Under the pieces are notes generated by a model. The model was given only the letters and a program-made list of their open reading frames with translations. It was not told the DNA's origin and ran no database searches. A stretch of 61,592 nucleotides of DNA. Origin: Oscillospiraceae bacterium. GTDB lineage: Bacteria > Bacillota > Clostridia > Oscillospirales > Acutalibacteraceae. Below, piece after piece: positions 46,701 through 55,435 of the stretch; positions within the stretch are counted from its first letter, which is position 1, and every line of letters begins with the position of its first letter. The stretch is taken from assembly GCA_031268405.1 (NCBI GenBank), contig JAIRXF010000016.1, positions 1 through 61,592 on the forward strand, in the 5' to 3' direction. Both the position numbers and the translations under genes were made by a program.

Positions 46701-47455
46701 TTCGAATTATTGGGTTTAAAGAATAATTCGGGGCCGCAAGCCCAATACCAGAAATTATAATCGTTGCCCGTAGAAATAGAAGCCGTACTCTCGCCAGTGT
46801 TGTTAAGCTTTAGTCGTGTTGCTCCAATCCAACCAACATTTTTGCCAGTACTTCCACCCGAATAATTGTAAATGAAATTATTTTCTTCTTCAGATGTTAT
46901 AACAGCCAGATATCCACGCCAACCTCCGATGTTGGTGTTTAGCGCTTCCTTATAAGCATCCAACCAAGTTATAGCCCCTCCCTTATCTACATGTTTGTAG
47001 AAATGCCCAGTTCCAGGAAAATAATTAACACCATTTGGTATTTCGCTTTCACTCAGCATTATATTTATGGTTTGTTTTGTGCTGCAATAGTATTTTATAT
47101 TTCTCAAAAAATTTTCTGCTTTAGAATAATCACTCACACCAAAAGTAGCCAAAGTATTGGAAGCATCACCACTTTTAGTAATACCATCCACCAATGTAAA
47201 ATTTATGTTTGTTGCGCTAGAATGATCTTCGCCAGAATAACTAATTTGTATAGATTTAAGCTTTGATGGGGAATTGATTGCAAGATTTGGAAAAGTACAG
47301 TAACCCTCAACCCATTTAGCGTTTCCAAAATTCAAATCGATATTTTCAGCCGCTTCTGTTGTTGTATGTGATTGGTTTACAATTGGAAATTCAATTGACA
47401 TCGCAAACATCATTGAAGCACACAATAGCAGTGAAATTATCTTTTTAAAATTCAA
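43760..47455 (-). CDS. Large secreted C-type-lectin and Ig-like repeat protein
   Basis: The 1231-residue product has a signal peptide (1-19 or so). Residues about 152-351 form a C-type lectin-like domain: WLDAYKEAL, YLAVITSEEENNFI, WIGATR, WARDEPND, WNDF and the closing YGYIIEFG. Ig-like strands follow (about 495-585 and 805-875), an X2-like module (710-800), and a beta-rich domain present twice (586-705 and 965-1105; both with RYFES/QYFES and LFIYVRI/LFLYVRI motifs). A low-complexity acidic linker lies at 880-950. No LPxTG, SLH or C-terminal helix is visible, so attachment is unknown. Likely an adhesin binding glycans. Confidence 0.85.
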   Translation of the reverse strand: MNFKKIISLLLCASMMFAMSIEFPIVNQSHTTTEAAENIDLNFGNAKWVEGYCTFPNLAINSPSKLKSIQISYSGEDHSSATNINFTLVDGITKSGDASNTLATFGVSDYSKAENFLRNIKYYCSTKQTINIMLSESEIPNGVNYFPGTGHFYKHVDKGGAITWLDAYKEALNTNIGGWRGYLAVITSEEENNFIYNYSGGSTGKNVGWIGATRLKLNNTGESTASISTGNDYNFWYWACGPELFFKPNNSNWSINTNATEEESKNGTYNEGANVNNSVFYPKKKLSESQNSYTNPTHYTYSCWARDEPNDSGTEECGMTLENSKNWNDFTYRGSASDSRCRVYGYIIEFGDRLYGNSQNLVGSSIFTQEISAYDVTPLTVEKPQMTSNNLIYNNDSFAANDVKLNYTIQNTPGFPGEKVSEIDKNGYTIIINGKSLAVKSDSDFTSDGISNINITENGIEFTIFAEGTHTVKIQAKDKQGNVTTEQTDNTVKIDKTKPDPPTIDVNDWYNTPTPTISVTGEPNCNIQIRSKDEETIIETQIRENGNVVLTMPKLPDGNHQLVGVVVDKVAHASDKTQFTLNIDTVNPYAEIKVKENQTINFFEGLNFIFFKQPVEINIICRDSFSGVEEARYFESDSDIDQYDLENKINWNSTNVIYNQENYFVATVTVDWASWDENKFNETLFIYVRIKDKAGNCTCVRSDGSIVYKLSTQATEELSFFKDPVSAAVNLNGNTINKIQRRDGEILSLETDYTATSNMITFNSDYLNTLDFGEHLFDIFYNPAGIIPQSEEDLQKTSLKINVLKQELVVEKTARDIFYNTKTPIIRGKAFYTSTIKITEGSKLLGQCDVLDDGTWQITVGELKDGMHNILISEYNNKHNYIGKIGSDNETSQPATEEHDNNEENDGQKLKSLTSDPPNPDIHLLEGSTLNEDQPELQPEFKDLENLQNDVVVDWRTGFLCIDTIPPSGEMKLKEKNLNKIFNVLTFGLLFKDSAQMEISCKDFGSGLEKVQYFESNRVYKKDEITKIDWSTTSVIEGRVDSNSAKAAINSTEKFDEREVATSINFNFDIGSINIEQLNKSLFLYVRIIDNSGNVTYMSSDGMMMETDGVVTVLTKILEDQELYKNYEKNLKKRLKRDSLDIVIYRIDAFDKDGKKIPTDTKLRNGLRVPLPLNFETKNTLLLTSCLKKEDLICEILEEGLLDDDAHEENNTRVLKIQEYYVGSYIAFLDI

Positions 47456-47627
47456 AATTTTCGCCCCCTAAAACAACCCTTAAACGTAAATTACAACGTT
47501 TTATTTATTGCTTTATTTTTCATTTTTATTCATTTCTAGATTAAGAATGTGGTTACGAATTTTTTAGTATAATTTTTCATTTTTTTGTGAAAATTAGATA
47601 TTAGGAAATTCGTAAAGGAGCGGCTGA

Positions 47628-49166
47628 ATGATCGAATTTATAAAAAAACTCTTCGGAATAGCACAAACACAAGAAAAAAACCCAGAAGAGAATGAGGAAG
47701 AAAAAAATCCCAAAACTCCAATAAGCACTTCTCTTCCAGAAACACTCGAATACTTAAAAAATGAATTTAATTCTAGCTCAGATTTTATAAAACGCGAGTT
47801 CGAAATAGATGGAACCAAAGCCGCAATAATCAACATGGATGGATTAATTAACAAGGAAATTTTAGCAACAAGTGTTATAAACCCAATAAGAAAATGTAGT
47901 CCGATAGTGCAAAATAATCCGATCGAAAAATATAATTATATAAGAGATAATATTTTATCTACAGCAGATCAAGTGGAAGCAAAAACTTACGAAGAAGTAA
48001 TAAAATTTATGACCTCTGGTTCCGCTATGCTTGCAATTGATGGTTGCAATATAATCTTAGCAATAGGCATACAGGGCTTTAATTTTAGGGGAATAACAGA
48101 ACCCCCAAATGAAGTTATGCAACGAGAATCAAAAGAAGGATTCGTTGAGCCTTTGAGAATTAATGCAACAATGATCAGGCGTAGAATAAGAAGTCCTAAA
48201 TTAAAATTTGAGATGATGACTTTAGGATCTGTTACAGAAACCGATATATATCTTTGCTATCTTTCGGATGTTTCTTCCAAATTTCTTGTGGACGAAATGA
48301 AAAAAAGATTAAAGAAAATACAAATAAATGGAGTATTAGCAGCGGGATATGTATCTGAATTTCTTGAAGAAAACAGAAACGTCTCTTTGTTTAGCAGTGT
48401 GGGTGTTTCAGAGCGACCCGATACCGTGTGTGCTAAAATTTTAGAAGGTCGTGTCGCCGTTCTTGTGGATGGAACTCCCAGTGTGATAATAGCTCCGTTT
48501 TTATTTACCGAGTATTTTCAAAGTCTTGATGATTACACAACAAAGCCTTATTTTGCAACTTTAACAAGATGGCTAAAATATTTTTCTTTTTTTTTAGCAA
48601 CACTATTGCCGGGATTTTATGTTGCCACGGGAACATTTAATCCTGAATTATTGCCTAATCAATTAATTGGTAAAATCTCAATTGCCGTCGCAACCACGCC
48701 GTTTTCACTTATGTTTGAAGCATTTTTGATTCATCTAATATATGAAATAATGAGAGAAGCGGGTTTAAGGTTGCCAAAACCATTGGGACACGCAATAAGT
48801 ATAGTTGGGGGCTTGGTCATTGGCCAAACGGCTGTAAGTTCCGGACTTATTGGCGGACCAACTTTAATGGTTGTTGCCTTAACAGCACTTGCTTCTTACG
48901 TAATTCCAAATATTTATGAACCCTTGGCGATTTTAAGACTTGCTTTTATTTTCGTGGGCGGAATTATGGGAACCTGGGGAATCATGCTTTTGTTTTCAGC
49001 TGTCCTGGTAGATATATGTGCAAAAACTAATTTTGGCGTACCTTATGCATCACCAATTTCTCCATTTAATTGGTTTGGAATGAGGGATGTTTTCATACGA
49101 TCAGGTTTTAGAACTTTATCAAAAAAAGTCAATCCCGTACAAAAAATGCCTGGTTCCAAAATATAA
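47628..49166 (+). CDS. gerAA: GerA-family spore germination protein, A subunit
   Basis: GerA-family proteins sit in the spore inner membrane and trigger germination on sensing nutrients. The 512-residue product has a charged N-terminal tail, a soluble domain (about 60-285, with GRVAVLVDGTPSVIIAPFLF), and four or five helices (about 310-480) with the family segment GLRLPKPLGHAISIVGGLVIGQTAV. ATG 47628 follows AAAGGAG. It is followed after 40 bp by gerAB. Confidence 0.94.
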   Translation: MIEFIKKLFGIAQTQEKNPEENEEEKNPKTPISTSLPETLEYLKNEFNSSSDFIKREFEIDGTKAAIINMDGLINKEILATSVINPIRKCSPIVQNNPIEKYNYIRDNILSTADQVEAKTYEEVIKFMTSGSAMLAIDGCNIILAIGIQGFNFRGITEPPNEVMQRESKEGFVEPLRINATMIRRRIRSPKLKFEMMTLGSVTETDIYLCYLSDVSSKFLVDEMKKRLKKIQINGVLAAGYVSEFLEENRNVSLFSSVGVSERPDTVCAKILEGRVAVLVDGTPSVIIAPFLFTEYFQSLDDYTTKPYFATLTRWLKYFSFFLATLLPGFYVATGTFNPELLPNQLIGKISIAVATTPFSLMFEAFLIHLIYEIMREAGLRLPKPLGHAISIVGGLVIGQTAVSSGLIGGPTLMVVALTALASYVIPNIYEPLAILRLAFIFVGGIMGTWGIMLLFSAVLVDICAKTNFGVPYASPISPFNWFGMRDVFIRSGFRTLSKKVNPVQKMPGSKI

Positions 49167-49206
49167 ACCAAGCAAACAGTTGGTTTAAAAGTCAAAGGAG
49201 CAAGAT

Positions 49207-50298
49207 ATGAATAAAACACCCGCCATAACGGCAACGCAAATGTTCGTCATGCTTTTTGTAAGTCAAATTCTTCTAAATTTAACCTACAATCCGCTGTTGT
49301 TTTCATCCAAAACTATGTGGGATCATATAGTATCTATGTTTTTTTCTTTTTTGACTGTTTTTTTGATTTTTTGCCCAATTTATTTTCTTTATAAAAAAAA
49401 TCCAAAACTTAACATAATAGAAAGCTCGGTAAATTTTTTAGGAAAATTTGGATTCATTTTTGGCCTAATATACGCAATTTATTATTTATTTGCCAGTTGT
49501 TATTCACTTTGTGTGTTCAATATTTTTATATCAAATGTAGTAAGCCCCAAAACTTCTTTGTGGTTGGTATCATTTGCTGTTGGAATGACTTGTTGGTATG
49601 GTGCAAGCAAAGGAATTGAAGGCTTAGCGCGCGCTTCTTGGATTATTTTTTTCATGATCACAGTTTCGATGATTTTTTTGTTTTGCGCTTTAATGCCGCG
49701 AATAGATAGTTTAAACTACACTCCACTTTTATATAATGGACCCGATGAAGCAATAAATGGAACCGTGTCTATGGTAGCTCAGAATTTTTGCATTCCAACA
49801 ATAGCTATGTTGTTTCCCTTTGTAAGAGGAAATCTTAAAAAAGGAATGTTTTTTTGGAATTTAGCCTCTCATGTATTTTTGGCAGCTATAATACTTTTGG
49901 TTATAGGAAGTCTAGGCGATTATGTAAAAACACAAATGTTTCCCGTATATACAGCTGTTACAGTGGCAGAAATTGGCGCATTAAAAAGACTAGATTCAAT
50001 TTTTTTGGGTCTTTGGACAACAACACTTTTTTGTAAAATATCTCTTTTTTTGTTTTTAATATCAAATATATTTGAGAGTTTGTGGGGGAAAAAAGCTTCA
50101 AAAATCTCATTAATTGTAAGTGGGCTATCGGTCTCAGCACTTAGTGCTCTTGGCTCTTATAACATTGAACTTTTAAAGTCTGTTTACAACGCAAATATAA
50201 TTTTAGGATTCACAATGATAGTGTCGATTGTTTTGCCTTGTATAATTGTTTTGTTAGGATTAATTAAACCTCGTTCAATAAATCCGATTAAACATTAA
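49207..50298 (+). CDS. gerAB: GerAB-type endospore germination permease
   Basis: The B subunit of a germinant receptor, an APC-superfamily protein with about ten helices in 363 residues. Family marks include YGASKGIEGLARASW near residue 137 and RLDSIFLGLWTT near 263. ATG 49207 follows AAAGGAG. The usual third gene gerAC (a lipoprotein) is missing; the next gene is convergent and its stop codon shares the TTAA with this one. Confidence 0.92.
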   Translation: MNKTPAITATQMFVMLFVSQILLNLTYNPLLFSSKTMWDHIVSMFFSFLTVFLIFCPIYFLYKKNPKLNIIESSVNFLGKFGFIFGLIYAIYYLFASCYSLCVFNIFISNVVSPKTSLWLVSFAVGMTCWYGASKGIEGLARASWIIFFMITVSMIFLFCALMPRIDSLNYTPLLYNGPDEAINGTVSMVAQNFCIPTIAMLFPFVRGNLKKGMFFWNLASHVFLAAIILLVIGSLGDYVKTQMFPVYTAVTVAEIGALKRLDSIFLGLWTTTLFCKISLFLFLISNIFESLWGKKASKISLIVSGLSVSALSALGSYNIELLKSVYNANIILGFTMIVSIVLPCIIVLLGLIKPRSINPIKH

Positions 50299-51029
50299 AA
50301 TTTTGAAAAAAACTCCCTAACTCTTGGGTGTTGCGGGGCGTTGAACATTTCTTTGGGATCAGCATCTTCTATTATTTTTCCGTTATCAAAAAACATCACC
50401 CTAGACGCAACTTCTTGTGCAAATCTCATTTCATGTGTAACAAATAACATGGTCATACCATCTTTTGCAAGCTCTTTTATAACGAGCAAAACTTCTTTTA
50501 TCATTTCTGGATCCAGCGCAGAGGTGGGTTCATCAAACAAAATAACGTCGGGGTTCATTATCAAAGCTCTTGCTATTGCCACGCGCTGTTTCTGCCCGCC
50601 CGAAAGGGATGACGGATAAACTCGTGCTTTATCTTCAAGTCCCATCTTTTTTAGTAAAGAAATGGCCTCTTTTTTTATTTTATCTTTATCTTTTGTTTTT
50701 AATTTAGTTGGAGCAAGAGTTATGTTTTGTAACACATTAAGATTGGCAAATAAATTAAAATGCTGAAACACCATACCCAAATGCCTTCTTATCTCATTTA
50801 TATCACAATCGCGAGTAGATGTTATATTTTTACCTTTAAAAAAAACAGAACCCGAGGTTGCTTTTTCAAGGCCATTTAGACATCTCAAAAAAGTACTTTT
50901 TCCCGAGCCGGAGGGGCCTATAATTGCTATTCTTTCACCTTGGTTGATCTGTGTGGTAATTCCGCTTATAACTCGAACTTTTTTGTTTAAAATTTTAAAA
51001 TCTTTAATCAGATCTTTAGTTGCTAACAA
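50295..51029 (-). CDS. glnQ: Polar amino-acid ABC transporter ATPase, GlnQ-like
   Basis: A 244-residue ATPase with Walker A GPSGSGKST (near residue 39), signature LSGGQKQRVAIARAL, Walker B VILFDEPTSALD and the amino-acid-transporter pattern FQHFNLFANLNVLQNI. TTG start at 51029 behind GGAGGGGG. It follows a fused binding-protein/permease gene by 37 bp, so the two form a complete importer. Confidence 0.95.
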   Translation of the reverse strand: MLATKDLIKDFKILNKKVRVISGITTQINQGERIAIIGPSGSGKSTFLRCLNGLEKATSGSVFFKGKNITSTRDCDINEIRRHLGMVFQHFNLFANLNVLQNITLAPTKLKTKDKDKIKKEAISLLKKMGLEDKARVYPSSLSGGQKQRVAIARALIMNPDVILFDEPTSALDPEMIKEVLLVIKELAKDGMTMLFVTHEMRFAQEVASRVMFFDNGKIIEDADPKEMFNAPQHPRVREFFSKF

Positions 51030-51066
51030 TTAAATCCCCCTCCCTTTTTTAGCAAAATTAATAATT

Positions 51067-52524
51067 TTATTGAATATCATGTTTAAAAAGCCTTTGTTTT
51101 AACAAAGAGATCATTTTGGTAAAAATGATAACTATAAATAAATAAATAATAGCAACAATCAACAATGGAGTAAATGCTTCATACGTTACGCTTCTTATTA
51201 CATCACCGGCCCTGGTAAGATCTGTTAAACCTATAATACCAACGACGGAAGTCTCTTTTAATAAACTTATAAATTCGCTAATTAGAGTAGGAAGAATGTT
51301 TCTAGTTGCTTGAGGCATAATAATGTTCAGCATAACATCTTTATAAGGTAAGCCCAATGAATATCCTGCTTCGAATTGACCTTTATCAATAGAAATTATC
51401 CCTGATCTAACTATTTCTGCAACGTAAGCACCAGAATTCACCCCAAACGTCAACACTGCTGATAAAAACTTGTCGGATATACCAAAACGGCTTAAAAAAA
51501 CGTAGTATACAATAAAAAGCTGTACTATAACGGGGGTTCCTCTTATCACCGTAACATAAAACTTGGATATCAGCGATAAAAATTTTAATCTACCATTTTC
51601 TTTATAAGCAACTCTAAACAAAGCCATAATAGTTCCCAAAAAAACTCCCACAATTAAAGAAAAAACAGTGATAAGAATCGTATTTTTAAGTCCTTTTAAA
51701 ATAAGTCCAGAATATTTATAATAAATATTATCTGCTACAACTTGAGGGTCTTTTTTGTTTTCAGTTTGGGCGCTTAAATAATTGTCGAATATTTTTTGAA
51801 GCTCTCCGTTATCTTTGAGTTTTGCAATAACTTCGTTTATAATGTGTAAAAAATTTTCGTCATTTTTTCGAACCACTATTACGTAATCTTCTTGCGTAAG
51901 ATTTTCTTCAGTTTTTTTAATGAGATCTAATTTGCCACTAATTAATTGATCAGCCGTAAGATCATCAACAACAACAGCATCAAGTCTTGAATTTATCAAA
52001 TCAGAAACTGCATCAGCAGGCTTTGAAAACCTCACAGGCTCCAAAAACCCCTCCTTTGAAGAACAATAAGAATCTCCAACGGTACCAATTGCAACTCCTA
52101 TTTTCTTACCAACAAGATCTGACGAAGATTTTATCTTACTCTCTTTTTTTACTAAAATTCTCTGAGTAGTAGTAAAATATGGATCCGAAAAAGAAAAATT
52201 TTGAGATCTTTCTTCGCTAGAAGTCATTGCAGCCGCAGCAAAATCAGCAGAGCCACTTTCTAATTCCAACAAAATTGCGTCAAACGAAACAGATTCTATG
52301 TTTAATTTCACACCGATTTCTTCGGCAATCTTCTGAGAAATATCTATATCTATACCCTTTATGTCGCCTTTGTCATCAATGAATTCAAAAGGTGGAAATT
52401 CTGCATTGGTGATCATTTTTACTTGTCCAGTTGATTTAATTTTCTCAATACTGTCGACGGCACACACATCAAAAGAACTCAGAAAAAAAATAAAACAAAA
52501 GAACAGAATTTTAACATTCCGCAT
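51067..52524 (-). CDS. Amino-acid ABC transporter, fused binding protein and permease
   Basis: The 485-residue product combines a signal peptide (1-22), an SBP_bac_3 domain (about 30-255, with FPPFEFIDDKGDIKGIDIDI and SFSDPYFTTTQ) and a BPD_transp_1 permease (about 275-480, with a EAGYSLGLPYKDVMLNIIMPQA coupling loop). Such fusions resemble GlnP of Gram-positive bacteria. Substrate is a polar amino acid, possibly glutamine, not determinable here. The ribosome site before ATG 52524 is weak. Confidence 0.93.
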   Translation of the reverse strand: MRNVKILFFCFIFFLSSFDVCAVDSIEKIKSTGQVKMITNAEFPPFEFIDDKGDIKGIDIDISQKIAEEIGVKLNIESVSFDAILLELESGSADFAAAAMTSSEERSQNFSFSDPYFTTTQRILVKKESKIKSSSDLVGKKIGVAIGTVGDSYCSSKEGFLEPVRFSKPADAVSDLINSRLDAVVVDDLTADQLISGKLDLIKKTEENLTQEDYVIVVRKNDENFLHIINEVIAKLKDNGELQKIFDNYLSAQTENKKDPQVVADNIYYKYSGLILKGLKNTILITVFSLIVGVFLGTIMALFRVAYKENGRLKFLSLISKFYVTVIRGTPVIVQLFIVYYVFLSRFGISDKFLSAVLTFGVNSGAYVAEIVRSGIISIDKGQFEAGYSLGLPYKDVMLNIIMPQATRNILPTLISEFISLLKETSVVGIIGLTDLTRAGDVIRSVTYEAFTPLLIVAIIYLFIVIIFTKMISLLKQRLFKHDIQ

Positions 52525-52746
52525 TACTCATTCGTCATTTCTGTATAAAAATTAATAAAAACTCACTCTCGAGATTTTATCACATATCCAAACAAAAGTA
52601 AACAAAAACTCAGATGAATCACAACGAATTTTTCAATTGACTCGCCTGTAAAAATATGTGAGAATAATTTATGATATTTGATTGATAATCAAAAGATTAA
52701 ATTTGAGGTTAGAATCAGAAATATAAAATTGTTGGGGGAATTTACA

Positions 52747-53679
52747 ATGCAGATGCGAGAAGTATTGGCCGAAAATCTTCGAGCTTTAATGGGAAAGAAT
52801 AAAAACATGATAATAATCGACGCAGATTTATCAAAGGCTAATGGTACATATTCTCTAAAAAAAGACTTCCCGGGCAGAGTTTTAAATGTTGGTGTTGCCG
52901 AACAAAACATGGCATCGATAGCAGCTGGGATGAGTAGCTACGGGTTTGTTCCGTTTATATTTACATTTGCTTCATTTGCAAGCAGAAGAATGTGCGATCA
53001 AATTGCTATATCTATATGTTATTCCAAACAAAACGTAAAAATTGTTGGCACGGACCCAGGCATAAGTGCGCAAATCAACGGCGGAACACACATGGGTCTT
53101 GAAGATATTGGTATTTTAAGAAATATGCCCAACATGGTGATTTTTGAACCCACAGACGAAATACAACTCAGAAAAATTTTGCCTCAAATCTTTTCTTATA
53201 ATGGACCCGTTTACATGAGAATCTTTAGAAAACAAGCACCAATAATTTTTTCTCAAAACGATAACTTTTCATTGTTTGGATCAAAAAAAATTAAAGAAGG
53301 AAATGACATTTCAATTTTTTGTTCTGGCATAATGGTAGATGAAACTCTCAAAGCAAATGAAGATCTAAAAAAACTTGGGATATCGGCGGAAATAATAAAT
53401 ATTTATACAATAAAACCCTTGGATAAAGAAGCAGTTTTGAATTCCGTTAAAAAAACTAATGCTGCACTCGCGGTTGAAAATCACAATATTATAGGTGGGC
53501 TTAAATCATCTATAAGTGAATTTTTATCCGAAAACTATCCTGTTCTATTAAGATCCGTGGGTATAAAAGATAAATTTGGTCAGGTGGGAAATCTTGATTG
53601 TTTAAAAAAAGTTTATGAAATGAAAAAAGAAAACATTGTAAAAACAGCGCTTGATCTTTTTAAGAATAAATTAAAATAA
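52747..53679 (+). CDS. tktB: Transketolase, C-terminal subunit
   Basis: Split transketolases carry the pyrimidine-binding and C-terminal domains on a separate chain of about 310 residues, as here. GVAEQNMASIAAGM (with the glutamate that activates thiamine diphosphate) appears near residue 50 and the FTFASFASRR segment follows. ATG 52747 with GGGGGAA is preferred to an in-frame codon at 52678. The N-terminal subunit gene, normally immediately upstream, is absent from the window. Confidence 0.92.
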   Translation: MQMREVLAENLRALMGKNKNMIIIDADLSKANGTYSLKKDFPGRVLNVGVAEQNMASIAAGMSSYGFVPFIFTFASFASRRMCDQIAISICYSKQNVKIVGTDPGISAQINGGTHMGLEDIGILRNMPNMVIFEPTDEIQLRKILPQIFSYNGPVYMRIFRKQAPIIFSQNDNFSLFGSKKIKEGNDISIFCSGIMVDETLKANEDLKKLGISAEIINIYTIKPLDKEAVLNSVKKTNAALAVENHNIIGGLKSSISEFLSENYPVLLRSVGIKDKFGQVGNLDCLKKVYEMKKENIVKTALDLFKNKLK

Positions 53680-53702
53680 AAGAATTTTTTTGTGATTTCA
53701 TT

Positions 53703-53762
53703 AATAAGATCATCCATATTAAGCCAGAGTATTTTGTTCTGATCTTATTTCTTTATTTTTAT
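53703..53762 (+). terminator. Terminator of the transketolase gene
   Basis: AATAAGATCA (53703-53712) pairs perfectly with TGATCTTATT (53740-53749), 10 bp with a 27-nt loop, followed by a T-rich tail on the + strand. Confidence 0.6.
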
Positions 53763-53855
53763 TTTATCTCAGTTTAAAAAATTTGACCATTGAAAAAATT
53801 AACATCTTAATGTCAACTTACATATGTATCTGTGGGTTTATTTTAAAAATAAAAT

Positions 53856-55190
53856 TTAACATTTATTCAGCTTTTTTATTAAAATCTCTTTTCTTGATTC
53901 ATACCCCGCCTTGCCAAGAAGCGCAAACATGTTCTTTTTGTAACTTTCAACTCCCGGTTGATCAAAAGGATTGACTCCCATAACAAGACTCGAAATTGCA
54001 CACGCTTTTTCAAGAAAATAAAAAATATATCCAAGTGTAGTTTCAAATGCATCTTTTGCATGAAGTATGAGGGTTGGAACAAAACCATCAGAATGAGCAA
54101 TAGCAGTGCTTTCAAAGACTTTTTTATTTATCCAACTCATTGTTTTTCCCTTCAAAAAATCAAGGCTTTTAATTTGATCATTATCATTTACGGTTATATC
54201 TTTTCCCACATGATCTATAAACAACATCGTTTCGAAAATATTCTTACTGCCATCTTGAATAAATTGCCCCATAGAATGAAGATCGGTTGAAAAAATCATA
54301 GAAGTTGGAAAAATCCCCTTATGGTCCTTACCTTCGCTTTCACCAAACAATTGTTCGATCCATTTGCCCAAAAAAGAAAACCTTGGTTCAAAAAAAGCCA
54401 TTACCTCAATTTGCTTTGATTTTCTATAAAGAATATTTCTTATGGCCGCATACTTGTAACAGTGATTTTTTTCTAAATCTTCATCGAGCAAATTATCATG
54501 AGCTATTGATGCACCTCTCATTAATTCTGAAATATTAGCGCCGCTAACAGCAATGGGCAAAAGTCCAACCGCAGTTAAAACAGAAAATCTTCCCCCTACA
54601 TTTCTTGGTATCGCAAAAGTTTCGTATCCGTTTTCATTTGCAATTGATTTTAAATCACCATCTTCAATATCTGTCGTGCAATATATACGCGAACATGCAT
54701 CTTTTTTCCCGTATCTTTTTTCCATAAATTCTTTAAAAACGCTAAAAGCGATAGCAGGTTCTGTTGTTGTGCCAGATTTTGAAATCACATTCAAAGAAAT
54801 GCGTTTATCTTTACACAACTCCAAAACATCCGACAGTGAAGAAGCACTTGCACTATTCCCCACAAAATAAATATCGGGAGTGTTTTTAGGCAGATTGTTA
54901 TAAAGATCACTTTTTAAAAACTCAATCGCAGCTCGGGCTCCTATATAAGAACCCCCAATTCCCACCACCACCAAAATATCGCTATCTTTTTGAATCTTTT
55001 TTGCAACTTCTATTATTTTATTAAATTCCAAAACATCATAATTTCGAGGCAATTCAACCCAGCCTATATTATCGCAAAAAGACTCCTCACTATGTAAAAA
55101 TTTGTGAGCACGTTCGATTTGCGATTTAATTGTTGAATACTCATGGGAAGCTATAAAATTTTTTAAATGCCTACAATCTAATTTAAGCAA
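53856..55190 (-). CDS. pgi: Glucose-6-phosphate isomerase
   Basis: Pgi interconverts glucose-6- and fructose-6-phosphate. The SIS domains show GIGGSYIGARAA (near residue 78), SKSGTTTEPA (near 137), and the signature FLGKWIEQLFGESEGK (near 278); the C-terminal catalytic lysine region is in QPGVESYKKNMF. Length of 444 residues is typical of Gram-positive enzymes. TTG start 55190 behind GGGGAGG. Confidence 0.96.
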   Translation of the reverse strand: MLKLDCRHLKNFIASHEYSTIKSQIERAHKFLHSEESFCDNIGWVELPRNYDVLEFNKIIEVAKKIQKDSDILVVVGIGGSYIGARAAIEFLKSDLYNNLPKNTPDIYFVGNSASASSLSDVLELCKDKRISLNVISKSGTTTEPAIAFSVFKEFMEKRYGKKDACSRIYCTTDIEDGDLKSIANENGYETFAIPRNVGGRFSVLTAVGLLPIAVSGANISELMRGASIAHDNLLDEDLEKNHCYKYAAIRNILYRKSKQIEVMAFFEPRFSFLGKWIEQLFGESEGKDHKGIFPTSMIFSTDLHSMGQFIQDGSKNIFETMLFIDHVGKDITVNDNDQIKSLDFLKGKTMSWINKKVFESTAIAHSDGFVPTLILHAKDAFETTLGYIFYFLEKACAISSLVMGVNPFDQPGVESYKKNMFALLGKAGYESRKEILIKKLNKC

Positions 55191-55255
55191 TTCAACGCAT
55201 CCTCCCCTCGGCGAAAAACCCGTTTAAACAAACAATCATCCCTTTAGATTATGCT

Positions 55256-55264
55256 ATGTTATCA
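55256..55264 (-). promoter_or_regulatory. Extended -10 element upstream of pgi
   Basis: On the minus strand TGATAACAT matches the extended -10 seen before metK and oppA. The region 17 nt upstream (GTTATG) is a poor -35, as allowed with an extended -10. Start would be about 60 nt before pgi. Confidence 0.35.
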
Positions 55265-55370
55265 AACAACGTCCACATCATAACACAAACATTGTATTTT
55301 TTAAACACTATAAATTTCCCAAATAAACTAAATATAATTTTAATTTTTAAAATTTGCCATAAACAGACTT

Positions 55371-55403
55371 AAAGGTAAAGCCCCCTAAGTGAACTTTACC
55401 TTT
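55371..55403 (-). terminator. Terminator-like hairpin after the GT8 gene
   Basis: AAAGGTAAAG (55371-55380) pairs perfectly with CTTTACCTTT (55394-55403), 10 bp, loop 13 nt, about 33 bp after the stop codon of the minus-strand gene. The tail is weakly T-rich. Confidence 0.55.
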
Positions 55404-55435
55404 ATAAAATCTTGCGTAGAATTTTAAAATTGATA

